Positions 18,281 through 27,211 of a stretch of DNA of 64,000 nt are shown piece by piece. Every line of letters begins with the position of its first letter. Within the stretch, counting starts at the first letter, position 1. The stretch is from Oceanispirochaeta sp. M1 (lineage in GTDB: Bacteria; Spirochaetota; Spirochaetia; DSM-2461): assembly GCF_003346715.1 (NCBI RefSeq), contig NZ_QQPQ01000019.1, positions 1 through 64,000 of the forward strand. Direction: 5' to 3'. The translations under genes were made by a program, and so were the position numbers. Below the pieces are notes generated by a model, which searched no databases, was not told the origin of the DNA, and saw only the letters and a program-made list of their open reading frames with translations.

Positions 18281-19378
18281 TTAAACTTTGACGCCCCCCC
18301 ACATCTGGAGGATGAATTTCCGGATGAACAGGGTGAAAATAATGGCAGGCAGAGCCTGGGCCACGGAACCCGCAGCTATAAGATGAACCTTGTCACTGGC
18401 TCCCAGCAAGGAGCGGTAAACAATAACAGGTAATGTGGGATTGAACTGGGTCAGAATCAGTGCATTGATGACTTCATTCCAGGAATAGATGAAGGAGTAC
18501 ATGGCACAGGCCGCCAGTCCGGGAACGGCCAGGGGAAGGGTTACTCTGAAAAAAGCGCCTATCCGTGTGGTTCCGAAGATTTGAGCGGCCTCTTCCAGGG
18601 ATTCGGGTATTCCCATAAAAATACTGGCCGTAATCCATATACTCAGGGATATCTGATTGATGGAATAGATCAGACTGAGTCCTGCGGGTTTATCGTAGAG
18701 TCCCATCTTACCCAATGTTATAACCATGGGCAGAGCAATGGCCACAGGAGGAAACATACGGACAAAAAGGACACTCAGTTTGAGAATATTCTTACCCTTG
18801 AACACATAGCGGGCAAAGGCATATCCTGCCATTCCTCCGATGCTCAGGCTTATCAGAATCGTAAAAAGGGCCGTCGTAATACTGGCCATCACCGAGTTCA
18901 AAGCCCCTGAATAAAGTTTGAAAAATCGTGTGTAGTTACTGAATAGTCCCTTCTTCAGGGTGAAATCCATTGAACCCTGACCATCGGTCTGATCCATAAT
19001 CTGCAGTATTTTTTCCTGATCCAGGCTGCAGTTGGCATAGTTGCGGATAAAATTACTTAGTTTCCGTAACGACTTTGCATCTCTTGTTGTATATTCCGGA
19101 CCGAAGGACATGTAGGCCTCTTCCGAATGGTTATAGATCAGCAATCCATAGGCCCTCTCTTCATTAACCTCCTCCAACAGATCAAGACGGAACTCCGTGT
19201 TCCGTAACGGCAGCAGAGGTTTCGGCCATTCTGAATAGCTTTCATAGTCGGACATCAGTGAAAATGTAAAAAGAAAAAACATCGGGAATATCAGCATCAT
19301 GGCCACACCGGTCACTATTATGTACAGGGTGGTGGTTCTGACGGATCTGTACATGTTCTGTTTAAGTTTCTTTCCCAT
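18281..19378 (-). CDS. Sugar ABC permease (MalG-like) with large extracytoplasmic insertion
   Basis: 365 residues, while CUT1 permeases of this type usually have about 280. A first membrane segment (near 15-40) is followed by about 115 mostly hydrophilic residues, then five more membrane segments with the coupling (EAA) loop EEAAQIFGTTRIGAFFRVTL. The extra segment contains charged, non-repetitive sequence and should lie outside the membrane, where it could touch the binding protein. The next permease gene ends two bases upstream. Function as the second permease subunit is secure; the role of the insertion is not. Confidence 0.9.
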   Translation of the reverse strand: MGKKLKQNMYRSVRTTTLYIIVTGVAMMLIFPMFFLFTFSLMSDYESYSEWPKPLLPLRNTEFRLDLLEEVNEERAYGLLIYNHSEEAYMSFGPEYTTRDAKSLRKLSNFIRNYANCSLDQEKILQIMDQTDGQGSMDFTLKKGLFSNYTRFFKLYSGALNSVMASITTALFTILISLSIGGMAGYAFARYVFKGKNILKLSVLFVRMFPPVAIALPMVITLGKMGLYDKPAGLSLIYSINQISLSIWITASIFMGIPESLEEAAQIFGTTRIGAFFRVTLPLAVPGLAACAMYSFIYSWNEVINALILTQFNPTLPVIVYRSLLGASDKVHLIAAGSVAQALPAIIFTLFIRKFILQMWGGVKV

Positions 19379-19380
19379 AT

Positions 19381-20301
19381 TCAGACCCCTTTTCCGGCAG
19401 GTTCATCAAAGGCTCCCGATACTTTCAGGTAGATGAAGGATACTGACGAGACGATAAGGGACACGATGACCGACAGGGCCATACCCTTTCTGAAAAAATC
19501 TTCCGCACCGGCATACTGGTCCACATTGAGAACAATCTGTTCCAGGAGGACAGGCAGACGGTTGAATCCGAATAGCATGACGATGATAAGCCATATTTGA
19601 ATTGCCGCGATGATTCTGAGGATCATCGCCGTTGTAATGGTCTGTTTCATGAGGGGAATGGTAATTTTCCGGAGGACCTGGAGCTTGTTGCCTCCGAATA
19701 CATAACCGGCTTCAAAGAGTTCCGGTTTCAGTCCCTGCATACCGGATAGCAGGATCACCATCATAAAAGGAATAACCTGCCAGGCATCCACGATAATAAT
19801 CAGTATCATTCGCTGTATTTGATTACCCGCAAGAAAGATAATCTTATCGGCAGCATCAATTATATTCAATCTTATTAGAAATGAGTTCAACCAGCCATAG
19901 GTGGCCAGGCCGCTCCTCCACATCGCACCGACTGCAACGGCCGGAAGGGCCATTGGGATGAGGGCCAGAAAGAGAAAGAATCCGGAGCCCTTGAATTTCA
20001 TATTGATCAGAAGGGCCAGGCCGAAGGCCAGAACGAATTCCAGGGTGACTGAGATCAGCACAATAAAGGTTGTATTAAACAGAGCCTGGTAAAATATAGG
20101 GTCTTTGAACAGACTCATATAGTTGTTAAGAGTAAACTGACCTCCCTTTGCCAGGGGGGCGGACAGAAAACTGCCGCTGATGGCCTGAATGACAGGAAAC
20201 AACCAGAATATGGCATAATATATGACTACAGGTGCAATGAGAAGGTAAGGAACCATCTGTTTCTTCCTTTCTCTTCCGATCGTCCATCGAGTTTGGGACA
20301 T
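19381..20301 (-). CDS. Sugar ABC permease (MalF-like)
   Basis: 306-residue CUT1 permease with six membrane segments and the coupling loop ELFEAGYVFGGNKLQVLRKI. The frame is open to an ATG at 20334, but that ATG sits inside a strong hairpin and lacks a ribosome site, whereas the ATG at 20301 is preceded by GGAGG at a 5-base spacing; I therefore start at 20301. It pairs with the MalG-like permease two bases downstream to form the channel. Confidence 0.92.
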   Translation of the reverse strand: MSQTRWTIGRERKKQMVPYLLIAPVVIYYAIFWLFPVIQAISGSFLSAPLAKGGQFTLNNYMSLFKDPIFYQALFNTTFIVLISVTLEFVLAFGLALLINMKFKGSGFFLFLALIPMALPAVAVGAMWRSGLATYGWLNSFLIRLNIIDAADKIIFLAGNQIQRMILIIIVDAWQVIPFMMVILLSGMQGLKPELFEAGYVFGGNKLQVLRKITIPLMKQTITTAMILRIIAAIQIWLIIVMLFGFNRLPVLLEQIVLNVDQYAGAEDFFRKGMALSVIVSLIVSSVSFIYLKVSGAFDEPAGKGV

Positions 20302-20331
20302 GGGAACCTCCGGATTTAGCTTTGGAATGGA

Positions 20332-20367
20332 CATAAGACACAGCTACCGGAGCAGCCGTGTCTTATG
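20332..20367 (-). other. Hairpin between binding-protein and permease genes
   Basis: Arms cataagacac (20332-20341) and gtgtcttatg (20358-20367), extended by a GCT/AGC pairing, form a strong stem just after the binding-protein stop. No T run follows in the direction of transcription. It fits a 3' stabiliser or partial terminator that raises binding-protein level above that of the permeases. Confidence 0.7.
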
Positions 20368-20379
20368 ATAAGGGCGGTT

Positions 20380-21618
20380 TTATTTTTTCAGGGCGTTGAT
20401 CTTAGCCTGGGCTTCGTCCAGGTAAGCTTTATCTATGGCACCTCTATTCAGTATCAATTCCTGGAAAGCGTCATCATAGACCTGTTTTACAGCACCCCAG
20501 GAAGTATAATCTCCACCGGGTACACCGGATACAACACCATTTTTCATGACATTGATTCCCTTGCCGATGATTTCATCTTCCAGAGAGTCTCCCAGTTTGG
20601 CAATGGCTTCGTCGATGGGAGGAATAAATCCACCTGTTCCACGTGCTATACGTACGGCCATTTCGGGCTCTGTCATATACTCAATAAACTTAACAGCCAG
20701 CTCTTCATTGGGAGCTCCATTTACAACTCCAAATCCACTTGTTCCGGCAATAGAGCCGATTCCTTCGGGACCTTTGGGGGCGGGGCCCAGTACATAACCC
20801 GAGGGGTTGGATTTATAGGCTTCTCCACAGCGTACCATGTGGGCAACAGTCAGCCAGGCTTCCCCGGTTTTCATTGGAGAGGATACGTTGTCATAAGTAT
20901 TTACAGTGGGGGTATATGCATCTTTCATCTTGGCAAGAACTTCCCATCCCCTGATGGCTCCGGGAGAGTTGATTACAGGGAATTCTCCACCGTAGGAGAG
21001 GAACATGCCGCCGTACATATAAATCAGAGATTTCATGGGAACACCGGTTACTGCGGCTTTACCTTCACCTTCGCCTTCAGCGATGGCTACGGCCCAGTCT
21101 ACATATTCTTCCCAGCTCAGATCCTGAACATCGGCTCCGGCAGGAAGGTAGGGGAGTGCTTTTTTATTGGCAAGCATCAGGTAGACATCTCCACCAACTG
21201 GTGCAAAATAAGTTTTTCCACCCATGGAAATGCTCTCTTTAAATGCCTTGGAAAAAGTTCTGTCTTTCCAGTCATCTACAGGAAGGGGAACTACGTAGTC
21301 GTTGTTCATCCATTCGGACATTCTTCCGGCATGGGCTATGACTACATCAGTATTAACTCGGCCTGATTCTTTCTGGAAAGCGGCTCTCTTAAGCAGGGGA
21401 TCATCTTCCATGATTTCAAACATAACGATACAGTCGTTAGCTTCTTCAAATTCAGGAAAGATCTCATCAATCAGAAACTGCTGCTCACCAGGCTGTGAGT
21501 AAAGACGTGAAGAAACAATCAGTTTTGTAGGTGCCGATTCATCAGTCTGGCCGCCGGCAAAAAGTCCGGTTGTCAGCAACAGGGAAATTAGAACAAGGGC
21601 TAATCCTATTCTTTTCAT
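20380..21618 (-). CDS. Sugar ABC transporter extracellular binding protein (family 1)
   Basis: 412-residue solute-binding protein of the CUT1 (maltose/oligosaccharide) class. It begins with a signal peptide (MKRIGLALVLISLLLTTG) ending LFAGGQ, with no lipobox Cys, so release by signal peptidase I or an atypical anchor is likely. The mature part has the two-lobed family 1 pattern, including FPEFEEANDC near 50 and the SINGLE conserved FGVVNGAPNEELAVKFIEYM region near 300. It leads the operon, directly behind a strong promoter. Ligand not evident. Confidence 0.92.
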   Translation of the reverse strand: MKRIGLALVLISLLLTTGLFAGGQTDESAPTKLIVSSRLYSQPGEQQFLIDEIFPEFEEANDCIVMFEIMEDDPLLKRAAFQKESGRVNTDVVIAHAGRMSEWMNNDYVVPLPVDDWKDRTFSKAFKESISMGGKTYFAPVGGDVYLMLANKKALPYLPAGADVQDLSWEEYVDWAVAIAEGEGEGKAAVTGVPMKSLIYMYGGMFLSYGGEFPVINSPGAIRGWEVLAKMKDAYTPTVNTYDNVSSPMKTGEAWLTVAHMVRCGEAYKSNPSGYVLGPAPKGPEGIGSIAGTSGFGVVNGAPNEELAVKFIEYMTEPEMAVRIARGTGGFIPPIDEAIAKLGDSLEDEIIGKGINVMKNGVVSGVPGGDYTSWGAVKQVYDDAFQELILNRGAIDKAYLDEAQAKINALKK

Positions 21619-21655
21619 TAAAAAACCTCCATTGATTTTACAAGTAACTTAGTAT

Positions 21656-21684
21656 ACAATAGTCCGCAGAACATGACATGTCAA
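21656..21684 (-). promoter_or_regulatory. Promoter of the sugar ABC operon with palindrome at the -35
   Basis: On the minus strand TTGACA (21684-21679), a 17-base spacer and TATTGT (21661-21656). The perfect palindrome ACATGACATGT (21671-21681) overlaps the -35 and is a candidate operator for the divergent GntR-LacI protein. A GGAGG ribosome site follows before the binding-protein ATG. Confidence 0.75.
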
Positions 21685-21738
21685 GTTAATTATTAAATGG
21701 TTAAAAACCTTTCCTGATATATTATGTTGTGTTATGCT

Positions 21739-21775
21739 TACTGTACTTGACAGTATTTACCAGGGAAAATAGATT
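21739..21775 (+). promoter_or_regulatory. Promoter and inverted repeat of the GntR-LacI regulator
   Basis: TTGACA (21747-21752), 17 bases, TAGATT (21770-21775). The perfect inverted repeat TACTGT-N5-ACAGTA (21739-21755) covers the -35, which suggests autorepression. This region precedes the chosen TTG start at 21804. Confidence 0.6.
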
Positions 21776-21803
21776 GCTGTACATAACTGAGGAGATAACT
21801 GCA

Positions 21804-22895
21804 TTGATTCCCCTATACCAGATTATAATCAACACAATCCAGGAACGTATCCAGACGGGTGAGTTCCGCAAGGATGATAAGCTGCCTTCAGAGGCTCAGT
21901 TAATGGAGGAATTCAATACTTCCCGTATTACTGTTACCAGGGCATTGAAAGAGCTGGAACATCGTGGGGTCATCTATCGCCTCAAGGGGAAGGGGTCTTT
22001 TGTAAAAGGTTCCGGGAAAAAGAAATACAGCGATTCAAAAATTATTTCACTTGTTCTTCCTCATAAGGAGGATTTTTTCTCCGGAGGCCAGCAGTATGCC
22101 CGCCAGATCAGTCAGAGCTGCCGTGAGAGGGGCTATCTCTGCAGTCTCCATTATTCGGATCAGTCAACTACAAAAGAGCGGCAGATTCTCGATGAAATTG
22201 CCTCTCATGATGTGTCGGGAGCCATTATTTATCCTATCAGCAACAGAAACATCGCCTCCCTCAGCCGCATGAAAATTGAGGGATTCCCTATGGTCCTTTT
22301 AGATAGAAAACTTGAGGAACTCTCACTGCCTGTAGTCACATCAGACAATTTTACGGGTGCCTTTGAAGCAGTCTCCTACCTCACTGCCAATGGACACAAA
22401 CGTATTGGATTTGTGGGAGCTGAAGGGACAGATGTCGTTCAACTCCGGTACAAGGGGTACTGTCATGCCCTGATGGAGAACGGTATCCCCCTGGACAGGG
22501 ATCTGCTGATCACCTCTTTTTCAGGGAGAGATGAGGATGAAAGGGAAGTTCTGGATGAGCAGGAATCAATGGTTCTTTTAAAGGATTTATTAAAAAGAGA
22601 TGTGAGTGCACTGTTTTGTGTAAATGATTTAATCGCCTATAGATTTATGAATGCCGCCCGTGAACTGCAGATTCCCATTCCCGAAAGGCTTTCTCTTGTG
22701 GGCTTTGATAACCTGAGGTATTTTAATGATACGATGGTTGAACTGACAACCGTCGCCCAGGATTTTGAAACCATCGCCCGCTCTTCTGTATCTATACTTA
22801 TTGAGAAAATTGAGAGCCGGAAAGAACTTCGGATTGACGATTTGATTATTCCCACAACTTTTCTTAAAGGAAATACTGTCTTTTCTTTTACATAA
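21804..22895 (+). CDS. GntR-HTH / LacI-type sugar-binding transcriptional regulator (AraR-like)
   Basis: 363 residues: an N-terminal GntR winged helix (about 5-70, with LPSEAQLMEEFNTSRITVTRA) joined to a periplasmic-binding-protein-like effector domain of the LacI type (about 80-360, with VGFDNL). This is the AraR architecture: sugar binding would release the operators at the divergent promoters. The frame is open to an ATG at 21729, but GGAG lies nine bases before the TTG at 21804 and the upstream codons overlap promoter-like sequence, so the TTG is preferred. It most likely controls the sugar ABC/HD-GT operon. Confidence 0.88.
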   Translation: MIPLYQIIINTIQERIQTGEFRKDDKLPSEAQLMEEFNTSRITVTRALKELEHRGVIYRLKGKGSFVKGSGKKKYSDSKIISLVLPHKEDFFSGGQQYARQISQSCRERGYLCSLHYSDQSTTKERQILDEIASHDVSGAIIYPISNRNIASLSRMKIEGFPMVLLDRKLEELSLPVVTSDNFTGAFEAVSYLTANGHKRIGFVGAEGTDVVQLRYKGYCHALMENGIPLDRDLLITSFSGRDEDEREVLDEQESMVLLKDLLKRDVSALFCVNDLIAYRFMNAARELQIPIPERLSLVGFDNLRYFNDTMVELTTVAQDFETIARSSVSILIEKIESRKELRIDDLIIPTTFLKGNTVFSFT

Positions 22896-22912
22896 TGCAG
22901 TAAAATAAGTCT

Positions 22913-23800
22913 ATGCAGACTTCAATACTTCAGTACTTTCAGAATATTGCCACTCCTTTCCTGGATCATGCGGCGGAATACGCAACAATGCTGGGTGAAG
23001 AAGGGGTCTATATTCTCATTATCGCAGTTTTTTACTGGGCTGTTTCCAAGAAGAAGGGATTTATCATGGCATCCACCCTTCTTATTTCTCTATTCCTCAA
23101 TACTTTTCTTAAACTGATATTTCATACACCCCGTCCCTTTGAGGCAATCCCCGACTTACAGGGAAAGCGTCTTGAAACAGCGACGGGATATTCATTTCCC
23201 AGCGGACATACCCAGGGGGCATCCAGTTTTTATGCAACCCTCATATACCTGTTTAAAAACAGGATTCTCAGAATCCTATGTGTCCTGGCAATTCTTTTTG
23301 TAGGAATTTCAAGGTTATACCTGGGGGTTCACTGGCCTGTGGATGTCCTGGGAGGATGGATTTTCGGGATCGGTACCGCCTGGTATATTGCTTCAAGAAT
23401 TAATACTCTATGGGAGAATCCTGAAGGACTGAAACGTTTTCTTTATATCTTTATGCTGTTCGCCGCAGTAATCACCATTGTTATGATTGCTCTTGAGTTC
23501 ATCAGCTTTAAAGGAAGCGTTAAGATTGATGATTTTTTTAAGGGTTCCGGTATGGTTCTGGGCTGTTTTTGTGGATTCCTGCTGGAGACGAGTCATATGG
23601 GCTTTGATCCTGCTTCCGGCGGCAGGGCTAAGAAAGCTCTGAGAGTTCTCTTAGGACTTCTGGGAGTCCTGATACTGCAGAACGGCCTCAAGCTGATACT
23701 TCCTGATTACTTTTTAAGTCACTTCTTTCGCTATGGAGTAATGGGATTCTGGATTACATACCTTTTTCCTATGCTGGGCATCAGGCTCAGACTCTTTTAA
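22913..23800 (+). CDS. PAP2-family membrane phosphatase
   Basis: 295-residue integral membrane phosphatase of the type-2 phosphatidic acid phosphatase family. The three signature motifs are present: KLIFHTPRP (C1), PSGH (C2) and SRLYLGVHWPVD (C3), with His as nucleophile and base. About seven hydrophobic segments. Family members hydrolyse lipid phosphates such as undecaprenyl diphosphate, phosphatidate or phosphatidylglycerol phosphate; which one applies here is not clear. It starts 17 bases after the regulator gene, possibly in the same transcript. Confidence 0.9.
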   Translation: MQTSILQYFQNIATPFLDHAAEYATMLGEEGVYILIIAVFYWAVSKKKGFIMASTLLISLFLNTFLKLIFHTPRPFEAIPDLQGKRLETATGYSFPSGHTQGASSFYATLIYLFKNRILRILCVLAILFVGISRLYLGVHWPVDVLGGWIFGIGTAWYIASRINTLWENPEGLKRFLYIFMLFAAVITIVMIALEFISFKGSVKIDDFFKGSGMVLGCFCGFLLETSHMGFDPASGGRAKKALRVLLGLLGVLILQNGLKLILPDYFLSHFFRYGVMGFWITYLFPMLGIRLRLF

Positions 23801-23857
23801 ATTCCCCTTATAGCAAAAAACAAAGGGCAATTCATTTTTTTCTTGACCAAAATATGA

Positions 23858-23929
23858 TTGACGTTTAATGTAGTGCTGACTAATTAGTCGGAAAACAGAC
23901 TGATTAGTCGGAAAATAGACCAAATAGTC
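23858..23929 (+). promoter_or_regulatory. Liv/CoA-ligase operon promoter with three tandem operators
   Basis: A promoter TTGACG (23858-23863), 17 bases, TAATTA (23881-23886) is overlapped by three similar 12-bp sites starting at 23878, 23898 and 23918: GACTAATTAGTC (perfect palindrome), GACTGATTAGTC and GACCAAATAGTC, each followed by GG and separated by exactly 20 bp, i.e. about two helical turns. The first covers the -10 box. The TetR-family gene at the end of the operon is the natural candidate to bind them. Confidence 0.8.
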
Positions 23930-23993
23930 GGTTTATGTCATGTTTTGGCCATTCGGCCTTTGATTTAGAAACATCAAAAATAGGGAGAAATAA

Positions 23994-25142
23994 ATGAAAA
24001 AGATTCTGGCAGTCCTTCTTGTCGTAGGGCTTATTACAGGTTCTGCTTTTGCCATGGGACAAAGCGATGAGGGCAGTATTAAGATTGGAGCCATTCTGGC
24101 TGTAACCGGAGGGGCCTCTTTTCTGGGTGCTCCAGAGGCAAGAACCATGGAAATGGTTGTGGAAGATCTCAATGCCGCAGGCGGAATTAACGGAAAGATG
24201 ATTGAGCTGATTATTAAAGACTCTGCCGCCAATCCCGAAAAGGCCATATCCTTTGCCAAACAGCTTATCGAAGAAGATCAGGTTATTGCAATTGTAGGAC
24301 CCTCAACAAGCGGTGAAACCATGCAGATTAAAGATCTCTGTGAATCCTATAAGGTTCCCCTGGTTTCCTGTGCCGCAGCTGAGGCTATTGTTAATCCTCA
24401 AGCTGCATATGTCTTTAAAACACCTCAGAAAGACAGCTATGTGGCAAAATGGATCTACACAACCATGAAAGATATGGAAATTGAAAAGATTGGTGTTATT
24501 GCTGCCAATACAGGTTTTGGAAATGCCGGAAAGGGGCAGCTTGAGAAATATGCCTCTGAAATGGGAATCGAAATTGTAATCTCGGAAACATATGATAAAG
24601 CAGCAACTGACCTGACCGCTCTTCTTACAAAAGTTAATGCCCAGGGTGTGGATGCCGTTGTAAACTGGTCTATCGTACCTGCTCAGTCAATTGTTCCTAA
24701 AAACATGAAACAGCTCGGTATGGATGTTCCGCTTTTTCAGAGCCATGGTTTCGGTAATATCAAGTATGTTGAAGCCGCAGGTGAGGCTGCCGAAGGTATC
24801 ATTTTCCCCGCTGGACGACTGCTTGTTGCAGATAAGCTGCCTGAAGATCATCCTCAGAAAGCCAATCTTGTAGCCTATAAAGATGCATACGAAGCCAAAT
24901 ATAATGAAGTTGTCAGTACATTCGGCGGCCACGGTTATGATGCGATCATGCTTGTCATCGAAGCGCTCAAAAATAGCACTACACTGGATCGGGAAGGAGT
25001 CAGAGACTCTCTGGAATCAATTTCCGGATTTCCAGGTACAGGGGGAATCTTCAACTTTACTGCAGATGACCACAATGGTCTGGGGATGGAATCTCTGGAA
25101 ATGCTGACTGTCATAGATGGTCAGTTTGACTTCTACAAGTAA
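23994..25142 (+). CDS. livJ: Liv-type ABC transporter substrate-binding protein
   Basis: 382-residue binding protein of the branched-chain amino acid/amide class. Signal peptide MKKILAVLLVVGLITGSAFA with AFA cleavage site, then the two-lobed fold starting IKIGAILAVTGGASFLG. A ribosome site lies 7-9 bases before the ATG. Because a phenylacetate-CoA-ligase-like enzyme closes the operon, the ligand may be an aromatic or other organic acid rather than leucine or valine; this is inference. Confidence 0.9.
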   Translation: MKKILAVLLVVGLITGSAFAMGQSDEGSIKIGAILAVTGGASFLGAPEARTMEMVVEDLNAAGGINGKMIELIIKDSAANPEKAISFAKQLIEEDQVIAIVGPSTSGETMQIKDLCESYKVPLVSCAAAEAIVNPQAAYVFKTPQKDSYVAKWIYTTMKDMEIEKIGVIAANTGFGNAGKGQLEKYASEMGIEIVISETYDKAATDLTALLTKVNAQGVDAVVNWSIVPAQSIVPKNMKQLGMDVPLFQSHGFGNIKYVEAAGEAAEGIIFPAGRLLVADKLPEDHPQKANLVAYKDAYEAKYNEVVSTFGGHGYDAIMLVIEALKNSTTLDREGVRDSLESISGFPGTGGIFNFTADDHNGLGMESLEMLTVIDGQFDFYK

Positions 25143-25150
25143 TTAAACAG

Positions 25151-25186
25151 GAAGCGGAATATTCGGGAATACGGGTATTCCGCTTC
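25151..25186 (+). other. Hairpin between Liv binding-protein and permease genes
   Basis: Arms gaagcggaata (25151-25161) and tattccgcttc (25176-25186) pair over 11 bp around a 14-base loop, eight bases after the binding-protein stop codon. It is followed by attaaattt rather than a T run, fitting a stabiliser or partial terminator. Confidence 0.7.
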
Positions 25187-25207
25187 ATTAAATTTCAAAG
25201 GATCAGA

Positions 25208-26098
25208 ATGAGCGCTGAACAAGTTCTTCAATATATTTTTGCGGGTATCACCGTCGGCAGTATCTACGCCTTTGTGGCTATCGGATACAACATCATCTAC
25301 AGTACAACGGGAATTATCAACTTTGCCCAGGGTGAGTTTGTTATGCTCGGCGGGATGATCTCATACTCTCTATCGGGAGTCATGCCTCTTTTTCCGGCAA
25401 TTGTGCTGGCCGTCATTATCACATCCCTTGTTGGCGGTCTTATAGAAAACGTCTTTATCAGACGGATGAGGAAGACCTCGGTCATGGGGATGATTGTCAT
25501 TACCGTAGGTATTTCCATACTTCTCAGGGAGGCCGCTTTGTATATCTGGGATGAACAGATCAGGGCTCTGCCATTTTTTACAGGATCAGAGATCTCCTCG
25601 GTCAGTATTTTCGGAGCCCGTATCTCTCCCCAGGTCATCTGGGTTCTGGCTGTCACCTCAGTCATAGTGGTGGCACTGTTTTTCTTTCTGAAATTCACCC
25701 TCAGCGGTCAGGCCATGAGAGCCTGTTCCGAAAATCCTTCGGCCGCCAGACTCTGCGGAATACGTACAGACAGGATGGTGAATATGTCCTTTATGATCTC
25801 CGCAGGTATCGGTGCTCTGGGAGGTTGTGTTGTTTCACCTCTGACCCAGACTCATTACGCCATGGGTTCTGACCTGGCTATCAAGGGATTTACGGTAGCC
25901 ATTCTTGGGGGACTTGGAAATCCCATAGCTGCCGTAGCAGCAGGAATCCTGCTGGGACTGATTGAGTCTTTCAGCATCAGTATTCTCCCTATGGCTTTTA
26001 AGGATGTCATTTCCATCGCAATCCTTCTGATCATACTCGTTGCAAAACCAAGCGGACTCTTCGGTTCTTCCCAGGCCTCTGCATTGAAGGACTATTAG
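25208..26098 (+). CDS. livH: Liv-type ABC transporter permease LivH
   Basis: 296-residue inner-membrane permease with about eight hydrophobic segments. Typical LivH traits are IGYNIIYSTTGIINFAQGEFVMLG near the N terminus and the conserved GGLGNPIAA stretch in the C-terminal half. It is followed without a gap by LivM, the partner permease. Confidence 0.93.
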   Translation: MSAEQVLQYIFAGITVGSIYAFVAIGYNIIYSTTGIINFAQGEFVMLGGMISYSLSGVMPLFPAIVLAVIITSLVGGLIENVFIRRMRKTSVMGMIVITVGISILLREAALYIWDEQIRALPFFTGSEISSVSIFGARISPQVIWVLAVTSVIVVALFFFLKFTLSGQAMRACSENPSAARLCGIRTDRMVNMSFMISAGIGALGGCVVSPLTQTHYAMGSDLAIKGFTVAILGGLGNPIAAVAAGILLGLIESFSISILPMAFKDVISIAILLIILVAKPSGLFGSSQASALKDY

Positions 26099-27211
26099 AT
26101 GAAGCGATATAAATCAGTTATCATTCTGCTGGCTGCAATTATTCTGATTCAGCTTTCAGCGGTTCTTCTAGGTAAGGCCTTTCTTCTTACACAGCTCACC
26201 ATGTCGGCCTACTATGTTCTTGTGGCTGTGGGTCTCTGCATGGTCATGGGTTATGCAGGTCAGATTTCGATGGGGCAGGCAGGTTTTTTTGCCATCGGCG
26301 GGTATACCACTGCAAGCCTGACAACTATCAATTTCGCGGAGAAATCAGGCACAGTTTTATATAAGCTCCTCGATTCCATGGGGCTCCTTATTTCAAAGGA
26401 GACACTCTACGGTGATATGCATATCTATCTGAATCCATGGATTACTCTGCTGGCTGTTATTTTAATCGCAGGAAGCTCCGCCTATGTGCTGGGTGTTCCT
26501 GTTCTGAAACTGAAAGGGCATTATCTGGCCATGGCGACCATGGGATTCGGGATCATTGTCTACCGTCTCGTTCTCGGGTCCAAGGTATTCGGCGAAGCTG
26601 ACGGAATCTCAAATGTTCCGGCATTTCCTCTGATTCCCGGTCTTGAGGTCAGCGGTGACTTTCAAAGCCGAATCAGCAATTATTATATTGCCTGGACTCT
26701 GGTCATTCTGGGAATGATTCTGTTGATCAATCTGATCAACTCCCGGGTTGGAAGGGCATTGCGATCCCTCCACGGAAGTGAGGATGCCGCCGATGCCATG
26801 GGAGTGGATACATCACGCTACAAGGTCATCGTATTTGTTATCGGAGCTATTTTTGCAGCGGTGGCAGGATTTTTTATGACACACTATAACGGCGGCATCG
26901 GTCCCTCGGAAGCAGGGGTTCTGAAGTCGGTGCGTTATGTCTCAATTGTTGCCGTTGGTGGAATGGCCAATCTCTGGGGAGCTCTTATTATGGGGCTGGT
27001 TCTGAACTTCCTCTCTCTCCGCGGAGTCTTCGGTCATCTGGATGATGCAGTATTCGGAGTTGTTCTTGTTTTTATTATGATGTTTATGCCCGAGGGGTTT
27101 ATATGCAAATCTTTCTGGAAAGGTCTACTGGACGGAGTTCGATCTCTGCTTAAAGGGAAAAAATCTTCAGACGGAATCTCTGCAGTTTCTGAGGGAGTCT
27201 CCGGTGAATAA
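26099..27211 (+). CDS. livM: Liv-type ABC transporter permease LivM
   Basis: 370-residue second permease; its ATG follows the livH stop directly. Family features: GYAGQISMGQAGFFAIGGYT near 50-70, LKLKGHYLAMATMGFG near 138, and VGGMANLWGALIMG near the end. About nine hydrophobic segments and a hydrophilic C-terminal tail. Confidence 0.93.
   Translation: MKRYKSVIILLAAIILIQLSAVLLGKAFLLTQLTMSAYYVLVAVGLCMVMGYAGQISMGQAGFFAIGGYTTASLTTINFAEKSGTVLYKLLDSMGLLISKETLYGDMHIYLNPWITLLAVILIAGSSAYVLGVPVLKLKGHYLAMATMGFGIIVYRLVLGSKVFGEADGISNVPAFPLIPGLEVSGDFQSRISNYYIAWTLVILGMILLINLINSRVGRALRSLHGSEDAADAMGVDTSRYKVIVFVIGAIFAAVAGFFMTHYNGGIGPSEAGVLKSVRYVSIVAVGGMANLWGALIMGLVLNFLSLRGVFGHLDDAVFGVVLVFIMMFMPEGFICKSFWKGLLDGVRSLLKGKKSSDGISAVSEGVSGE

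Noticed and set aside
21729-21803. N-terminal extension of the GntR-LacI regulator from the ATG at 21729
   Set aside because: No ribosome site, overlaps a promoter and inverted repeat, and the GntR domain begins right after the TTG at 21804.
23878-23929. Short CRISPR-like array
   Set aside because: Only three 12-bp near-palindromes with near-identical 8-bp spacers over a promoter; this is an operator cluster.
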